Shown here: positions 36,001 through 45,318 of the stretch, piece after piece
How the letters are laid out: each line of letters starts with the position of its first letter
Position numbering within the stretch: the stretch's first letter is position 1
Assembly: GCF_009857815.1 (NCBI RefSeq)
Contig: NZ_WVVW01000001.1
Span: forward strand, 620,001-684,000
Source of the DNA: Pseudomaricurvus sp. HS19
GTDB taxonomy: Bacteria; Pseudomonadota; Gammaproteobacteria; Pseudomonadales; Cellvibrionaceae
Direction of reading: 5' to 3'
DNA length: 64,000 bases
Made by a program: the position numbers and the translations under genes
The notes under the pieces: model-generated
What the model was told of the DNA's origin: nothing
Database searches by the model: none
Seen by the model: the letters and a program-made list of their open reading frames with translations, nothing else

Positions 36001-36092
36001 GGATTCCCGCCTGCGCGGGAATGACGTGGTTCGGTAATGGTTTCCGGCAGAGACCGTATCACCACCGTCGCTCCCGCGAAGGCGGGACTCCA
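36001..36092. repeat. Inverted pair of dispersed palindromic repeats
   Basis: GGATTCCCGCCTGCGCGGGA (36001-36020) and, inverted, CTCCCGCGAAGGCGGGACTC (36071-36090) are two copies of a GC-rich palindrome family common in proteobacterial intergenic DNA. A third, weaker relative lies near 35955-35980. The full gap 35896-36313 (418 bp) holds these repeats and no gene. Confidence 0.75.
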
Positions 36093-36313
36093 TAACCTGC
36101 CCATCCCGTGCTCTGCCGTCGTCGCGGTAATAACCTTAATTTGAAGCGCTCCTCTCACCGGGCACCGAGCACCGAGCAACTGGCTCTGAGTAACGGGCAC
36201 CCGCCACCGGGGCAGGGTTTCTGGTTTGTACGCTGCCCAGCCTGTAAAATGCGTTGCCTTGCGGACAGCTACCGACCGTAACTGCCGTTCACTGGTATTG
36301 GCAAGGCTACACG

Positions 36314-37510
36314 ATGAACAAACCCCGGCTCTGGACCAAAGATTTTATTATCGTCTCGCTGCTGAATTTTTCGCTGGTGCTGGTTTTCTATCTGCTGGTG
36401 GTGGTGATTGGTCAGTATGTGACCGGTGACCTGGGTGCGTCTGTCAGCGAAGCCGGTCTGGTGGTGGGTGTATTTATTGTCGGTGCCATGTTGGGGCGGC
36501 TGTTGATTGGCCAGAACATGGACGTGGTGGGGCGACGGCGCAGCCTGCTGGCCGGGCTGGCGCTGGCGGCATTTTCCAGCGCACTCTATTTTGTCGAGGC
36601 GGGTATTAACTGGTTAATCGCACTGCGGTTGCTGCACGGCATCAGCCTTGGTATTGCCAGTACTGCCAGCAGCACGGTGGTGGCGCATCTGATCCCGGCC
36701 TCCAGGCGAGGGGAGGGTATCGGCTATTTCAGTATGAGCAACTCCCTGGCAACTGCGATTGGCCCGTTTATCGGCATCTGGCTGGCGCAGCACAGCAGTT
36801 TTGATGTGATACTGCTGTTCTGTTGTGCGCTCAGTGTGGCCAGTTGCGGCGTGGCGCTGCTGTTGCGTGTGCCGGAGGAAAACTACAGTGGCGAAACACC
36901 GCCCCCGCAACGACTGTCGTTCTCGCCCTCACGGTTTCTTGAGCCGAGGGTGGTGCCACTGTGCGTCATTATCCTGCTGGTGGCGGTGTTCTACTCCGGG
37001 GTTTTATCGTTTGTGAATGCTTATGCCACGGAGCGACAGCTGGTGCAGGCCGCCAGCTTTTTCTTTATGGCGTACTCCCTGAGTGTACTGGCATCGCGTC
37101 CGTTTACCGGACGCTTGCTGGATGCCCGCGGGGCGCATGTGATTATGTATCCGGCGTTTGTGCTGATGGGTAGCGGGCTGTTACTGCTGGGTGTTGCAGA
37201 TAGTGGCTCGATGCTACTGGTCTCCGGCTGCCTCATCGGCATCGGTTTCGGCAATATGCAATCCTGCATACAAGCGATGGCGATACAGGCGGTGGACAGC
37301 AACCGCATGGCGCTGGCCACCTCTACCTTTTTTATCTTCATCGACGCCGGGCTGGGATTCGGCCCGTCACTGCTGGGCCTGCTGATTCCCCACATCGGCT
37401 TTGCCAATATGTATATGCTGCTGGGGGCTTTGACCCTGCTGACTATGCTCCCGTATCTGCTGTTGCATCGGCGGGGTATCGCCACCTTCGCGACCGAACG
37501 TCGCGTATAG
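36314..37510 (+). CDS. MFS transporter
   Basis: A 398-residue inner-membrane transporter with 12 predicted helices. Motif A is visible as GRLLIGQNMDVVGRRRSLL between helices 2 and 3, and a matching GRLLDARGAHVIMYPAF after helix 8. The N-terminus LWTKDFIIVSLLNFSLVLVF is common in drug- or sugar-like MFS proteins. Substrate unknown. I place the start at 36314. It lies outside the nif block, after its terminator. Confidence 0.88.
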   Translation: MNKPRLWTKDFIIVSLLNFSLVLVFYLLVVVIGQYVTGDLGASVSEAGLVVGVFIVGAMLGRLLIGQNMDVVGRRRSLLAGLALAAFSSALYFVEAGINWLIALRLLHGISLGIASTASSTVVAHLIPASRRGEGIGYFSMSNSLATAIGPFIGIWLAQHSSFDVILLFCCALSVASCGVALLLRVPEENYSGETPPPQRLSFSPSRFLEPRVVPLCVIILLVAVFYSGVLSFVNAYATERQLVQAASFFFMAYSLSVLASRPFTGRLLDARGAHVIMYPAFVLMGSGLLLLGVADSGSMLLVSGCLIGIGFGNMQSCIQAMAIQAVDSNRMALATSTFFIFIDAGLGFGPSLLGLLIPHIGFANMYMLLGALTLLTMLPYLLLHRRGIATFATERRV

Positions 37511-37513
37511 CGC

Positions 37514-38422
37514 TCAGTCCAGGGGGACATTCAGCAGGGGCGTGAGGGCCTCTGCCAGCAGCGGGGCCATACTGATGGCATTGCTGTCATGGATGATGGT
37601 ATCCGTACTCCAGATATTTCCGACGCCGGCTTGTTTCAGGAGCTCGACAGCGTCGCCGGCAAACAGGGCATGGGTCACCGCCACATCCACCGTGGCAGCA
37701 CCTGCATTTAACAGTGCCCTTGTGGCCTGCGCCAGGGTGTGGCCGGAACTGGCCACGTCATCCAGCACGACCACCTGACGACCGTTAACGGGGAGATCCG
37801 GAAGCTCCACCGTCACATCCCTGTCGCCGCGACGCACTTTCTGGCAAACGCCGAAATCCGCGCCGATACGCACCGCTGCGGACTCCACCCATTGGCGGGA
37901 TTCAGCGTCGGGACCAATCAGCAGGGGCTGTTGCAGGTTGTCCCTGATCAGGTCTGCCAGCCGCGGCGCACCGCTGACGAATACCGCTGCAGATAGCGGT
38001 ATGGCCTGCTCCAACCGCTCAATACGGTGCAGATGGGGATCAACGGTAATCACGCCATCGAACAGTTCTGCGAGAAACTGACCGACGATGGTCTGGCTGA
38101 CAATTTCGCCACTGTGGAAAGCAATATCCTGGCGCATATAGGCCAGGTAGGGGGCCACCAGGATCAACTGCCGGGCTCCCAGCCGGCGCAGGTGGCGCGC
38201 AATCAACAGCAGCTCTACCAGTTTGTCGTTGGGACGATCAAGGCTGCGGTAAAGTACTACGGTAGCCGGCAGTGCGGCACTGTCCTGCAGGGGCAAGGTC
38301 AGGCGCAGCTCCTGATCAGGGAAACGGTGACATTCGTAACTGAGGCAGGGGACAGCCAGAGCCTGTGCCAGGGGGCAGGCTGCCGATTTCTCCTCAACAC
38401 TGCAGAGGAACAGAGCGCTCAT
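37514..38422 (-). CDS. Ribose-phosphate pyrophosphokinase-like protein
   Basis: A 302-residue protein of the PRPP synthase family: CHRFPDQELRLTL, LRRLGARQLILVAPYLAYMRQD, the ITVDPHLHR metal-binding motif, and the PRPP loop VVVLDDVASSGHTLAQA. It is shorter and more divergent than the housekeeping Prs. It overlaps the phosphorylase gene by one base (TGATG), so the two are coupled. It may join ribose-phosphate made by that enzyme to PRPP metabolism, which is inference. Confidence 0.82.
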   Translation of the reverse strand: MSALFLCSVEEKSAACPLAQALAVPCLSYECHRFPDQELRLTLPLQDSAALPATVVLYRSLDRPNDKLVELLLIARHLRRLGARQLILVAPYLAYMRQDIAFHSGEIVSQTIVGQFLAELFDGVITVDPHLHRIERLEQAIPLSAAVFVSGAPRLADLIRDNLQQPLLIGPDAESRQWVESAAVRIGADFGVCQKVRRGDRDVTVELPDLPVNGRQVVVLDDVASSGHTLAQATRALLNAGAATVDVAVTHALFAGDAVELLKQAGVGNIWSTDTIIHDSNAISMAPLLAEALTPLLNVPLD

Positions 38423-40005
38423 CAAAACTCCACAAACACATGGGTCAGCTGATCCGGCGGGCCGATACTGTAACCATTGTTTTTGTCGGCGGCCTGGCGG
38501 GCGAAGCCAAGCTCCGTGGGGTAGGCGGCGTAAACCCGGTAGAGGGGTTGGCCACGGGTGACCGTTGCCCCGAGCTTCTCCAGCATATCGACACCTGCGC
38601 CCTTGGATCCGGGGGCGCCGGCAAGCCTGGCGATACGGGCAACCTGCTGGTTATCGATGGCGGTAACCGTGCCATCAAACTCTGCCACAACCTCAAAACT
38701 GAGTGGCGCGAGGGGAGGATTGTCGAAATCGAACTCCCGTCTGCCCTGGGCTTCAATGATGGCTTTCATCTTGTGCAGTGCGCGCCCGGACTCGAGAATA
38801 TCCCTGGCGATGCCGTAGCCATCGCCGCCACGGACGTCCGGGTCGAATTCCAGCATTCGGCCTGCGAGACGCAGTGCTTTCTGGCGCAGGTCGTTGGGCG
38901 CTTGCGGATGGTTTTCCAGCACCTGCATAACGTCCCGGGCTTCCAATACCGGTCCTATGCCGTTACCGATGGGTTGGCGTCCATCGGTGATCACCACGTC
39001 GATGGTCAAGCCCAGGCGGCCGGCGACAAACTCAAACAGTTTACGCAGCCGCAGGGCTTCCGGCATGGAGCGTACCTTGGCGGTCGGACCGATAGGGATA
39101 TCCAGCAGCAGGTGGGTGGAACCGGCGGCGATCTTTTTCGACAGGATGGAGGCCACCATCTGCCCCGGGGAGTCGATGGAGAGTGGGCGTTCTACAGAGA
39201 TTAATACGTCGTCAGCCGGGGACAGGTCGGTGGTGCCACCCCACACCAGGCAGCCGCGCTGGTGCCTGACCAACTCGCTCAGCTCCGAGAAGGGCATGTC
39301 CACGGTGGCCAGCACCTCCATGGTATCGGCGGTACCGGCCGGAGACGTGATCGCCCGTGACGAGGTCTTCGGGCAAAGCATGCCGTGGGCGGCAACGATA
39401 GGCACCACCAGCATGGAGGTACGGTTACCCGGGATGCCTCCGATACAGTGTTTGTCCACCACGGTGTACTCATTCCAGTCCAGCTTGCGACCTACCTTGC
39501 TCATGGCACTGGTGAGGTAGAACACCTCTTCGCGATCCAGCTCTACCTGGTTGCAGGCCACCACAAAGGCGGTCAGTTCGATCTTCGAGTAACGGTGCTC
39601 GGCGATATCCTGCACGATGTGCCCGAAATCGTCGTGACTGAGTCGTTCACCGGCGATCTTGCGGTGCAGGGCGGGGATGGACTGGGCCGGTTCGGCCTGG
39701 GAAATGGTGACCGGGTGTCCCTCTTCAAGACCCAGCTGGGTAAAGGCATCTTCCGACAGTCCTAGCTGCTGGCAATCCACGATGGATGTGTCATCGACCA
39801 CGTTGAGGGTCGCCAGTATGCGTGAGCCATTGGCGGATATTTCGACTTTGGCCAGGGCCTGGAAGCCTTCAGCCCGATAGGGTTCGCATTCGCGGTGCAG
39901 GTAGGCGACGTTTTCGCGGTAGGTATCAATACCGACACGGCGCAGGGCCAGGGGCGAAGGAGAATCGGTCTTGCCGCAGCGGCCGGAGGGGGACGATCGG
40001 GACAT
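38422..40005 (-). CDS. Thymidine phosphorylase family protein, AMP-phosphorylase-like
   Basis: A 527-residue nucleoside/nucleotide phosphorylase of the long (archaeal-type) thymidine phosphorylase family. Motifs: [41 protein letters not shown] (substrate-binding Lys/Ser) and [16 protein letters not shown]. An N-terminal ~90-residue extension precedes the catalytic body; this extension is found in AMP phosphorylases, which yield ribose-1,5-bisphosphate, and not in E. coli DeoA. It is coupled to a PRPP-synthase-like gene. Actual substrate (AMP, thymidine or other) cannot be settled by eye. Confidence 0.85.
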   Translation of the reverse strand: MSRSSPSGRCGKTDSPSPLALRRVGIDTYRENVAYLHRECEPYRAEGFQALAKVEISANGSRILATLNVVDDTSIVDCQQLGLSEDAFTQLGLEEGHPVTISQAEPAQSIPALHRKIAGERLSHDDFGHIVQDIAEHRYSKIELTAFVVACNQVELDREEVFYLTSAMSKVGRKLDWNEYTVVDKHCIGGIPGNRTSMLVVPIVAAHGMLCPKTSSRAITSPAGTADTMEVLATVDMPFSELSELVRHQRGCLVWGGTTDLSPADDVLISVERPLSIDSPGQMVASILSKKIAAGSTHLLLDIPIGPTAKVRSMPEALRLRKLFEFVAGRLGLTIDVVITDGRQPIGNGIGPVLEARDVMQVLENHPQAPNDLRQKALRLAGRMLEFDPDVRGGDGYGIARDILESGRALHKMKAIIEAQGRREFDFDNPPLAPLSFEVVAEFDGTVTAIDNQQVARIARLAGAPGSKGAGVDMLEKLGATVTRGQPLYRVYAAYPTELGFARQAADKNNGYSIGPPDQLTHVFVEF

Positions 40006-40105
40006 GGCAACACTCTCTGTGCAATAGCGTTTACTCTACTGAGGCCGACGGCCGGTGCCAAGCCGGTAATCGTCGCAGCAGACGATTGTCTTCAGGCTGC
40101 TCGGG

Positions 40106-41506
40106 TCAGGCTGCAGAGCTGCCAGCAGCCTGACGGCGCAGGGCTTGGCGAATCCAGAGATAGCTGACTATGCCCGCCAGGACATTGGCCGTGGCAGTGC
40201 CAAGGAAAATGCCGTTGAGCCCGGCCAGCTCGCGTCCGATCAGTACGCAGGGTACATAGAACAGTACGACCCTTATGACCGAAAGCATAACCGCCGGCAG
40301 TGGCCTGCCCAGGCCGTTAAACGCCGACGTAGAAGCGATCATCACGCCGGAGAGGCCAAAGCTGAAGGGAACCAACAGCAGGAAACTGGCAATAATGGCG
40401 ATGATTTCCGGGGAGTCGGTAAACCAGGAGCCGATAAACTCCCCACCCAGCCACAGCAGTACCGCGCTGATGGCAGAATAGGCAAAGCTGAAACGCAGGA
40501 TCAGGCGCATGGCTTCCATTTGGCGGTGTCGATATTGCTCGGCCATATTGTGACCAAAAAAGGGACCGACGATACCTGCCAGCGCATAGAATACGATCAT
40601 GATCACCGGCTCCACCCGCTGCACCACGCCCAGTGCTGCCACCGCGTCAGGGCCGAAGCCGGCCACCAGCACCAGGGTGAAAGCGCCGGCGGCGGGCACG
40701 ATCAGGCCGCTGCCCATGGAGGGAATGGCTACGTGCAACGTGGCGCGCCACGCCTTCAGAGTGGAAGAGAGGTTGAGGCTCGGTGCCGAGATCAGCTTAT
40801 AGCGCCACACCAGCAGGTAAAAACCCAGTGCAACCTGCAACAGGCGGGAGACCACGGTGGTCCAGGCCGCGCCGGCGATTTCAAAGCGGGGAATAGGACC
40901 AAAGCCGAAGATCAGCAGTGGGTCGAGGATGATGTTGATCAGTGCGGTACCGATCATCAGTAATCCCGCGACCCTGGCATAACCGGAGGCCTGCAGCACT
41001 GCCATGAATACGGTGGATAGGGCGAAGAAGGGCGCGTTAAGGTACCAGGGGCCCATATACTCTTCGATCAGGGTAAGCAGTTCCGGACCGGCACCGAGTG
41101 CCACAAAGGTACTGTGCAGCTGCCACCAGCCAATGAACATGATGGTGAGGGCGATCATCATCGCCAGCATCAGGCTGTCGGCTACCAGTCGTTGCGCTGA
41201 CAGCTTATGGCCTCCACCCAGCATGCGGGCGTAGACAGAGGAGACGCCGGTTGCAAAACTGACGGCCAGGGCAGTGACCAGCAGTACCACCGGGAAGGTA
41301 AAGCTCATGGCTGCCAGTGAGTCGCTGCCCAGCTGGCCGACGAAGTAGGTGTCGGCGGTATTGAAGGATAGGTTGGCTGCCATGCCCCAGACTCCCGGCA
41401 TGGCCAGGTGATAGAGTTGACGGCCGACGGGGCCCTGAGTAAATGAGATCGCTTTGGGCACGGGGTTATCAGTCCGGGCTGGTTTCAGTGGCGGGCATTT
41501 AAGCAT
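40106..41506 (-). CDS. MATE-family efflux transporter
   Basis: A 466-residue inner-membrane protein with 12 predicted helices in two MatE repeats (start MAANLSFNTADTYFVGQLG; second half VQRVEPVIMIVFYALAGIVG). MATE proteins exchange cationic drugs or metabolites for Na+ or H+. It ends with a short Arg/Ala tail. Divergent from the SDR gene (69 bp between). Substrate unknown. Confidence 0.9.
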   Translation of the reverse strand: MLKCPPLKPARTDNPVPKAISFTQGPVGRQLYHLAMPGVWGMAANLSFNTADTYFVGQLGSDSLAAMSFTFPVVLLVTALAVSFATGVSSVYARMLGGGHKLSAQRLVADSLMLAMMIALTIMFIGWWQLHSTFVALGAGPELLTLIEEYMGPWYLNAPFFALSTVFMAVLQASGYARVAGLLMIGTALINIILDPLLIFGFGPIPRFEIAGAAWTTVVSRLLQVALGFYLLVWRYKLISAPSLNLSSTLKAWRATLHVAIPSMGSGLIVPAAGAFTLVLVAGFGPDAVAALGVVQRVEPVIMIVFYALAGIVGPFFGHNMAEQYRHRQMEAMRLILRFSFAYSAISAVLLWLGGEFIGSWFTDSPEIIAIIASFLLLVPFSFGLSGVMIASTSAFNGLGRPLPAVMLSVIRVVLFYVPCVLIGRELAGLNGIFLGTATANVLAGIVSYLWIRQALRRQAAGSSAA

Positions 41507-41575
41507 AAACCACGGCAGTAATTACAGCTCGGCGTCCACGGGCACCGCAGACAATAATAACAAGGAGACACAATC

Positions 41576-42478
41576 ATGCCGGATTCCAGAGGCTGGTCCG
41601 TTGCCGATATGGCAGACCAGAGCGGTCGTATCGCCATAGTCACCGGTGCCAGCAGTGGTATAGGGCTGGAGGCTGCCCGGGCGCTGGCGGCAAAAGGGGC
41701 AGAGGTGATCCTGGCGGTGCGGGACGCGGCCAAGGGTAGCAGCGCCCTGCGCAGCATTACCGACAGCTGTCCGGGGGCTGAGGTGAGCATGGAGCTGCTG
41801 GACCTGGCTGACCTGGGATCGGTACAGCGATTTGCCCGCTATTGCCTGACCCGGTTGCCGAAGCTGGATCTGCTGATCGATAACGCCGGGGTGATGATGT
41901 CTCCCTACGCCACCACCAGTGATGGCTTTGAACTGCAGATGGGTACCAACCACCTGGGCCACTTCGCCCTCACTTTGCAACTGTTGCCGCTGCTGCGCAA
42001 CACGCCGGGATCCCGCATCGTTGTGGTGTCGAGCCTTGCTCATCACCGGGGCAATCCTGATTTCGACGATCTTAACTGGCAGTTGCGGGGCTACGATACC
42101 GTACAGGCCTATTGCGACAGCAAACTCGCGAATCTCTGGTTCGTGCAGGGGCTGGTGCAACGACTACAGGGCGAAGAAGCGCCACAGGTGACCGCAGCCC
42201 ACCCGGGCTGGACCCGCACAGAATTGCAGCGCCACTCCCTCAAATATCGCCTGCTGGGGCTGTTTATGGCTCAGGACACTGCCAGCGGTGCTCTGCCAAC
42301 CCTGCGGGCGACGGTGGATCCTGAGGCACAGAGCGGCGACTTCTACGGACCCGGTGGCAAGAAGCAGATGAAAGGACCGGCGGTGAAAGTGGTGACCAAT
42401 CCAGCGGTGAAGGATGGCGGGCGAGTGCAGCAGTTGTGGCAGTTGTCGGAAGCGTTAACCGGTGTGCGGTACGACTAG
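41576..42478 (+). CDS. Short-chain dehydrogenase/reductase
   Basis: A 300-residue SDR of the retinol-dehydrogenase-like group. It has the NAD(P) motif TGASSGIGLEAAR, the DNAGVMM segment, the catalytic Ser in VVVSSLAH and the Tyr-x3-Lys in VQAYCDSKLANLWF. The Arg after the TG motif (NADP preference) is less clear. AAGGAG precedes the ATG. Substrate unknown. Confidence 0.92.
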   Translation: MPDSRGWSVADMADQSGRIAIVTGASSGIGLEAARALAAKGAEVILAVRDAAKGSSALRSITDSCPGAEVSMELLDLADLGSVQRFARYCLTRLPKLDLLIDNAGVMMSPYATTSDGFELQMGTNHLGHFALTLQLLPLLRNTPGSRIVVVSSLAHHRGNPDFDDLNWQLRGYDTVQAYCDSKLANLWFVQGLVQRLQGEEAPQVTAAHPGWTRTELQRHSLKYRLLGLFMAQDTASGALPTLRATVDPEAQSGDFYGPGGKKQMKGPAVKVVTNPAVKDGGRVQQLWQLSEALTGVRYD

Positions 42479-42580
42479 TGCGACTGCGACCAAAGTCCGG
42501 TCGAAGGCGGCGGGATCGGCTTCTATACTGAGCGGAACCCGGCCACTCCAAAATAACAGTGCTGAATCCCGAGGTGAAAT

Positions 42581-43258
42581 GTGTCTGTCGTACTGGCTTT
42601 TGATGTCTACGGAACCCTGATTGACACTCAGGGGGTCACCAAAACCCTGCAGCGTCACGTCGGGGAGCTGGCGCCGGAGTTTGCCCGTATCTGGCGAGAG
42701 AAGCAGCTGGAGTACTCGTTCCGCCGGGGGCTCATGCGCAGCTACCAGCCATTCTCGGTGTGTATAGCGCAGTCGCTGGATTACACCACTTCGTTGCTGG
42801 GGTTGAGTTTGCCGTCCTCAACCCGTGACGAGCTGTTGCAGGCCTACCGAACCCTGCCGGCGTTTATGGATGCCAGGGCAGGGCTGCAACAGGCTGCTGA
42901 TGCCGGTATGCGCTGTTTTGCGTTTTCCAACGGGGCGGGTGACGCGGTAGAGGGGCTGTTGCAGCAGGCGGGTATTCGCGAGGCATTTGAGGGTGTGGTC
43001 AGTGTTAATGACCTGCAGACCTTCAAACCGAACCCCGACGTGTACGACTACTTTCTGCGCAGCAGCAAAGGTGAGGCAGATAGCAGCTGGCTTATCTCCG
43101 GCAATCCGTTTGATGTGATCGGTGCGCGGGAGGCTGGCATGAAGGCGGCCTGGGTGAAGCGGTCACCGGCGGCGGTTTTTGATCCCTGGGGGATTGAGCC
43201 AACGGTGGTGATCGAGAGCCTGGCGGGACTGGTGGCCGCGGTCAAATCACACTCCTGA
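42581..43258 (+). CDS. Haloacid dehalogenase type II, HAD superfamily
   Basis: A 225-residue HAD hydrolase. The nucleophile Asp lies in LAFDVYGTLIDT (motif I), motif II Ser/Thr-Asn in CFAFSNGAGD, and Lys in LQTFKPNPDVYDYF; the C-terminal SGNPFDVIGAREAGMKAAWV completes the fold. This matches L-2-haloacid dehalogenase-like proteins, although many in this group act as phosphatases. GTG start at 42581 with GAGG upstream. Confidence 0.88.
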   Translation: MSVVLAFDVYGTLIDTQGVTKTLQRHVGELAPEFARIWREKQLEYSFRRGLMRSYQPFSVCIAQSLDYTTSLLGLSLPSSTRDELLQAYRTLPAFMDARAGLQQAADAGMRCFAFSNGAGDAVEGLLQQAGIREAFEGVVSVNDLQTFKPNPDVYDYFLRSSKGEADSSWLISGNPFDVIGAREAGMKAAWVKRSPAAVFDPWGIEPTVVIESLAGLVAAVKSHS

Positions 43259-43269
43259 CGCGGCGGGAT

Positions 43270-43291
43270 GGAGGCTGTATACACAGCCTCC
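43270..43291. terminator. Hairpin between convergent genes, possible bidirectional terminator
   Basis: A perfect 9-bp stem GGAGGCTGT / ACAGCCTCC around a 4-base loop lies between the HAD and nitronate monooxygenase genes. No clear T-run. Confidence 0.45.
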
Positions 43292-43308
43292 AACGGCGCT
43301 TACTGACG

Positions 43309-44274
43309 TTACAGGTTACAGAGTCTCTGTTTGGCTGCGTCGTATTCGGCCCGTAACTGAGCGACCAGGTCGCCTACCTTCTGTACTTTCTTCACTGCAC
43401 CAACACCCTGGCCACAACCCCAGATATCTTTCCAGGCTTTGGCATCGGTGTTGCCGCCGGAGCCAAAATCCATTTTTGACGGGTCGCTTTCCGCCAGTTG
43501 CTCGGGATCGAGTCCGGCATTGATGATGGATGGCTTCAGGTAATTACCGTGCACACCGGTGAACAGGTTGGTGTAGACGATATCCTCCGCCTGGCTGTCC
43601 ACCAGCATCTGCTTGTAAGCGTCTACGGCATTGGCTTCGTCGGTGGCGATAAACACCGAACCCATATAAGCGAGGTCAGCGCCCATGGCCTGGGCCGCGA
43701 GTATGGAGTCACCCCGGGCAATGCAGCCGGAGAGTGCCAGGGGCCCGTCAAACCAGGCACGGATCTCCTGGATCAGGGCAAAGGGCGATTGGGTTCCGGC
43801 GTGGCCGCCGGCGCCGGTGGCAACGGCGATGAGACCGTCGGCGCCTTTCTCAATGGCTTTGCGGGCAAAGGCATCGTTGATGATGTCGTGCAGCACAATA
43901 CCGCCGTAGGAGTGGATGGTCTCGTTGACATGCTCCTTGGCGCCGAGGGAAGTGATAACCACCGGCACCTTGTATTTCACACACAGCTCCAGGTCTTCCT
44001 GCAGGCGATTGTTTGAATTGTGCACAATCAGGTTGACGGCAAATGGCGCGGCCTGCTGTTCCGGGTTAGCACTGTCCCAGTCCTGCAATGCAGTAGTGAT
44101 CTGCTGTAACCAACTTTCAAAAACACCTTCGCCACGGGCGTTGAGGGAAGGAAAGGAACCGACCACACCGGCCTTGCACTGTTCAATCACCATGGTGGGA
44201 TTGGAGACAATAAACATGGGAGAGGCGATTGCCGGCAGTTGCAGACTTCCCTTGAGTACATCAGGTAAGGCCAT
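43309..44274 (-). CDS. Nitronate monooxygenase family protein
   Basis: A 321-residue FMN-dependent TIM-barrel enzyme of the nitronate monooxygenase (2-nitropropane dioxygenase-like) family: LQLPAIASPMFIVSNP, ADGLIAVATGAGGHAGTQSP (the FMN phosphate loop and active His), LSGCIARGDSILAAQAMGADLAYMGS and the C-terminal cluster WGCGQGVGAVKKVQ. It removes propionate-3-nitronate-type toxins or related compounds. Convergent with the HAD gene. Confidence 0.9.
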   Translation of the reverse strand: MALPDVLKGSLQLPAIASPMFIVSNPTMVIEQCKAGVVGSFPSLNARGEGVFESWLQQITTALQDWDSANPEQQAAPFAVNLIVHNSNNRLQEDLELCVKYKVPVVITSLGAKEHVNETIHSYGGIVLHDIINDAFARKAIEKGADGLIAVATGAGGHAGTQSPFALIQEIRAWFDGPLALSGCIARGDSILAAQAMGADLAYMGSVFIATDEANAVDAYKQMLVDSQAEDIVYTNLFTGVHGNYLKPSIINAGLDPEQLAESDPSKMDFGSGGNTDAKAWKDIWGCGQGVGAVKKVQKVGDLVAQLRAEYDAAKQRLCNL

Positions 44275-44411
44275 GGTTTTTCCTTTTTCTGAAATCGGTC
44301 TGGTTCAAAAGCAAATTGCCGCCTGCTGCCTGGCAGAGTGCCAGTGCGTGCAAATTTCAGGCGGCGGCAAGAATAGCACCGAAACGCCCCCTAGCCCAGA
44401 GTTGGGGGGCT

Positions 44412-45011
44412 TCAGCAGCGGCGGCCAATAGCCCGGGCCGGGTTGCCAGCCACCTTGGTGTAGGGCTCCACATCACGGGTCACCACGCTGCCCATACCGA
44501 CCACGGCACCATCGCCAATGGTCACGCCATCCACAATGCCCACCCCGGCGCCGATCCAGACATCACTGCCAATGCGAATGCCGCTCGAGGTGACCGGCTG
44601 GTCACGAATTAACCGATCGGCGTCCATGCCATGATCAAAGGCGTAGATGGTGCAGCGGGCGGCGATACGGGTGTTGTCACCAATCTCGATACCGGCTCGG
44701 CCACCGTCCAGTATGGCACCCTGGTTGATACCGACGTTGTTGCCTATCCGCAGCGGTCCGTGCAGGAAAACTTCGGCGGCGATCTGGCAGCGGTCACCCA
44801 CCACAATGTCGCGCCCCGGCTCGGCAAACAGTGCTGCTTCCGGTGCAACAAAACCGCCGTCTCCGAACCGTATGGTTTCAAGAGCCATCAAGGTTTGCTG
44901 GATTTCAGCTTGCCAGGGCTCGGCCCATTGCCGGTGTTTGGGCTTGAGGGTGAAGTAGAGCCAGGGCATGTAGCTGAGGCGGCGTTTGTGTTGCCGGGTG
45001 TAATCGATCAT
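44412..45011 (-). CDS. Hexapeptide-repeat acetyltransferase (LacA/MAT-like)
   Basis: A 199-residue left-handed beta-helix acyltransferase. Repeats of the form [LIV]-G-x4 run from IVVGDRCQIA to IGDGAVVGMGSVVTRDV, and the catalytic His is in IYAFDHGMDADR. It ends PYTKVAGNPARAIGRR, typical of maltose/galactoside acetyltransferase and serine acetyltransferase-like proteins. Acceptor unknown. Confidence 0.88.
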   Translation of the reverse strand: MIDYTRQHKRRLSYMPWLYFTLKPKHRQWAEPWQAEIQQTLMALETIRFGDGGFVAPEAALFAEPGRDIVVGDRCQIAAEVFLHGPLRIGNNVGINQGAILDGGRAGIEIGDNTRIAARCTIYAFDHGMDADRLIRDQPVTSSGIRIGSDVWIGAGVGIVDGVTIGDGAVVGMGSVVTRDVEPYTKVAGNPARAIGRRC

Positions 45012-45318
45012 GGCGGAATGGCAGGTTGGGGAGACAGACAGGGATGATCAACAAAGTGTGGCGCGGGCACAAGCGTCAAAACAGGAAAGTGGGGGAGGTG
45101 GCAGGTGCCCGCCGGATGACTCACTGTAAACGCTGCCAATTAGAGCTTGTTCAATAGTATCGCACTCTGCACTCAGGGCAGGCGATAGCTCAGACACAGC
45201 GGACACTGATTATGTGTCGTATCCGGAGCTTCGTGACTCAGCCATTCGGGCCGGTTGAGTCTGGCGGGCACCTGACTGCAGTATAGGCTGACTGTCCGAA
45301 TGCTGACCAGTAGCGAAA
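45012..45318. other. Intergenic region, no gene
   Basis: This 307-bp stretch upstream of the acetyltransferase and downstream of the EEP-family gene has no supported reading frame, tRNA or clear terminator. It probably carries the acetyltransferase promoter. Confidence 0.5.

Noticed and set aside
40145-40963. A 272-residue plus-strand frame opposite the MATE gene
   Set aside because: Antisense to a clear 12-helix transporter; composition (Gln/Gly/His-rich) is shadow-like.
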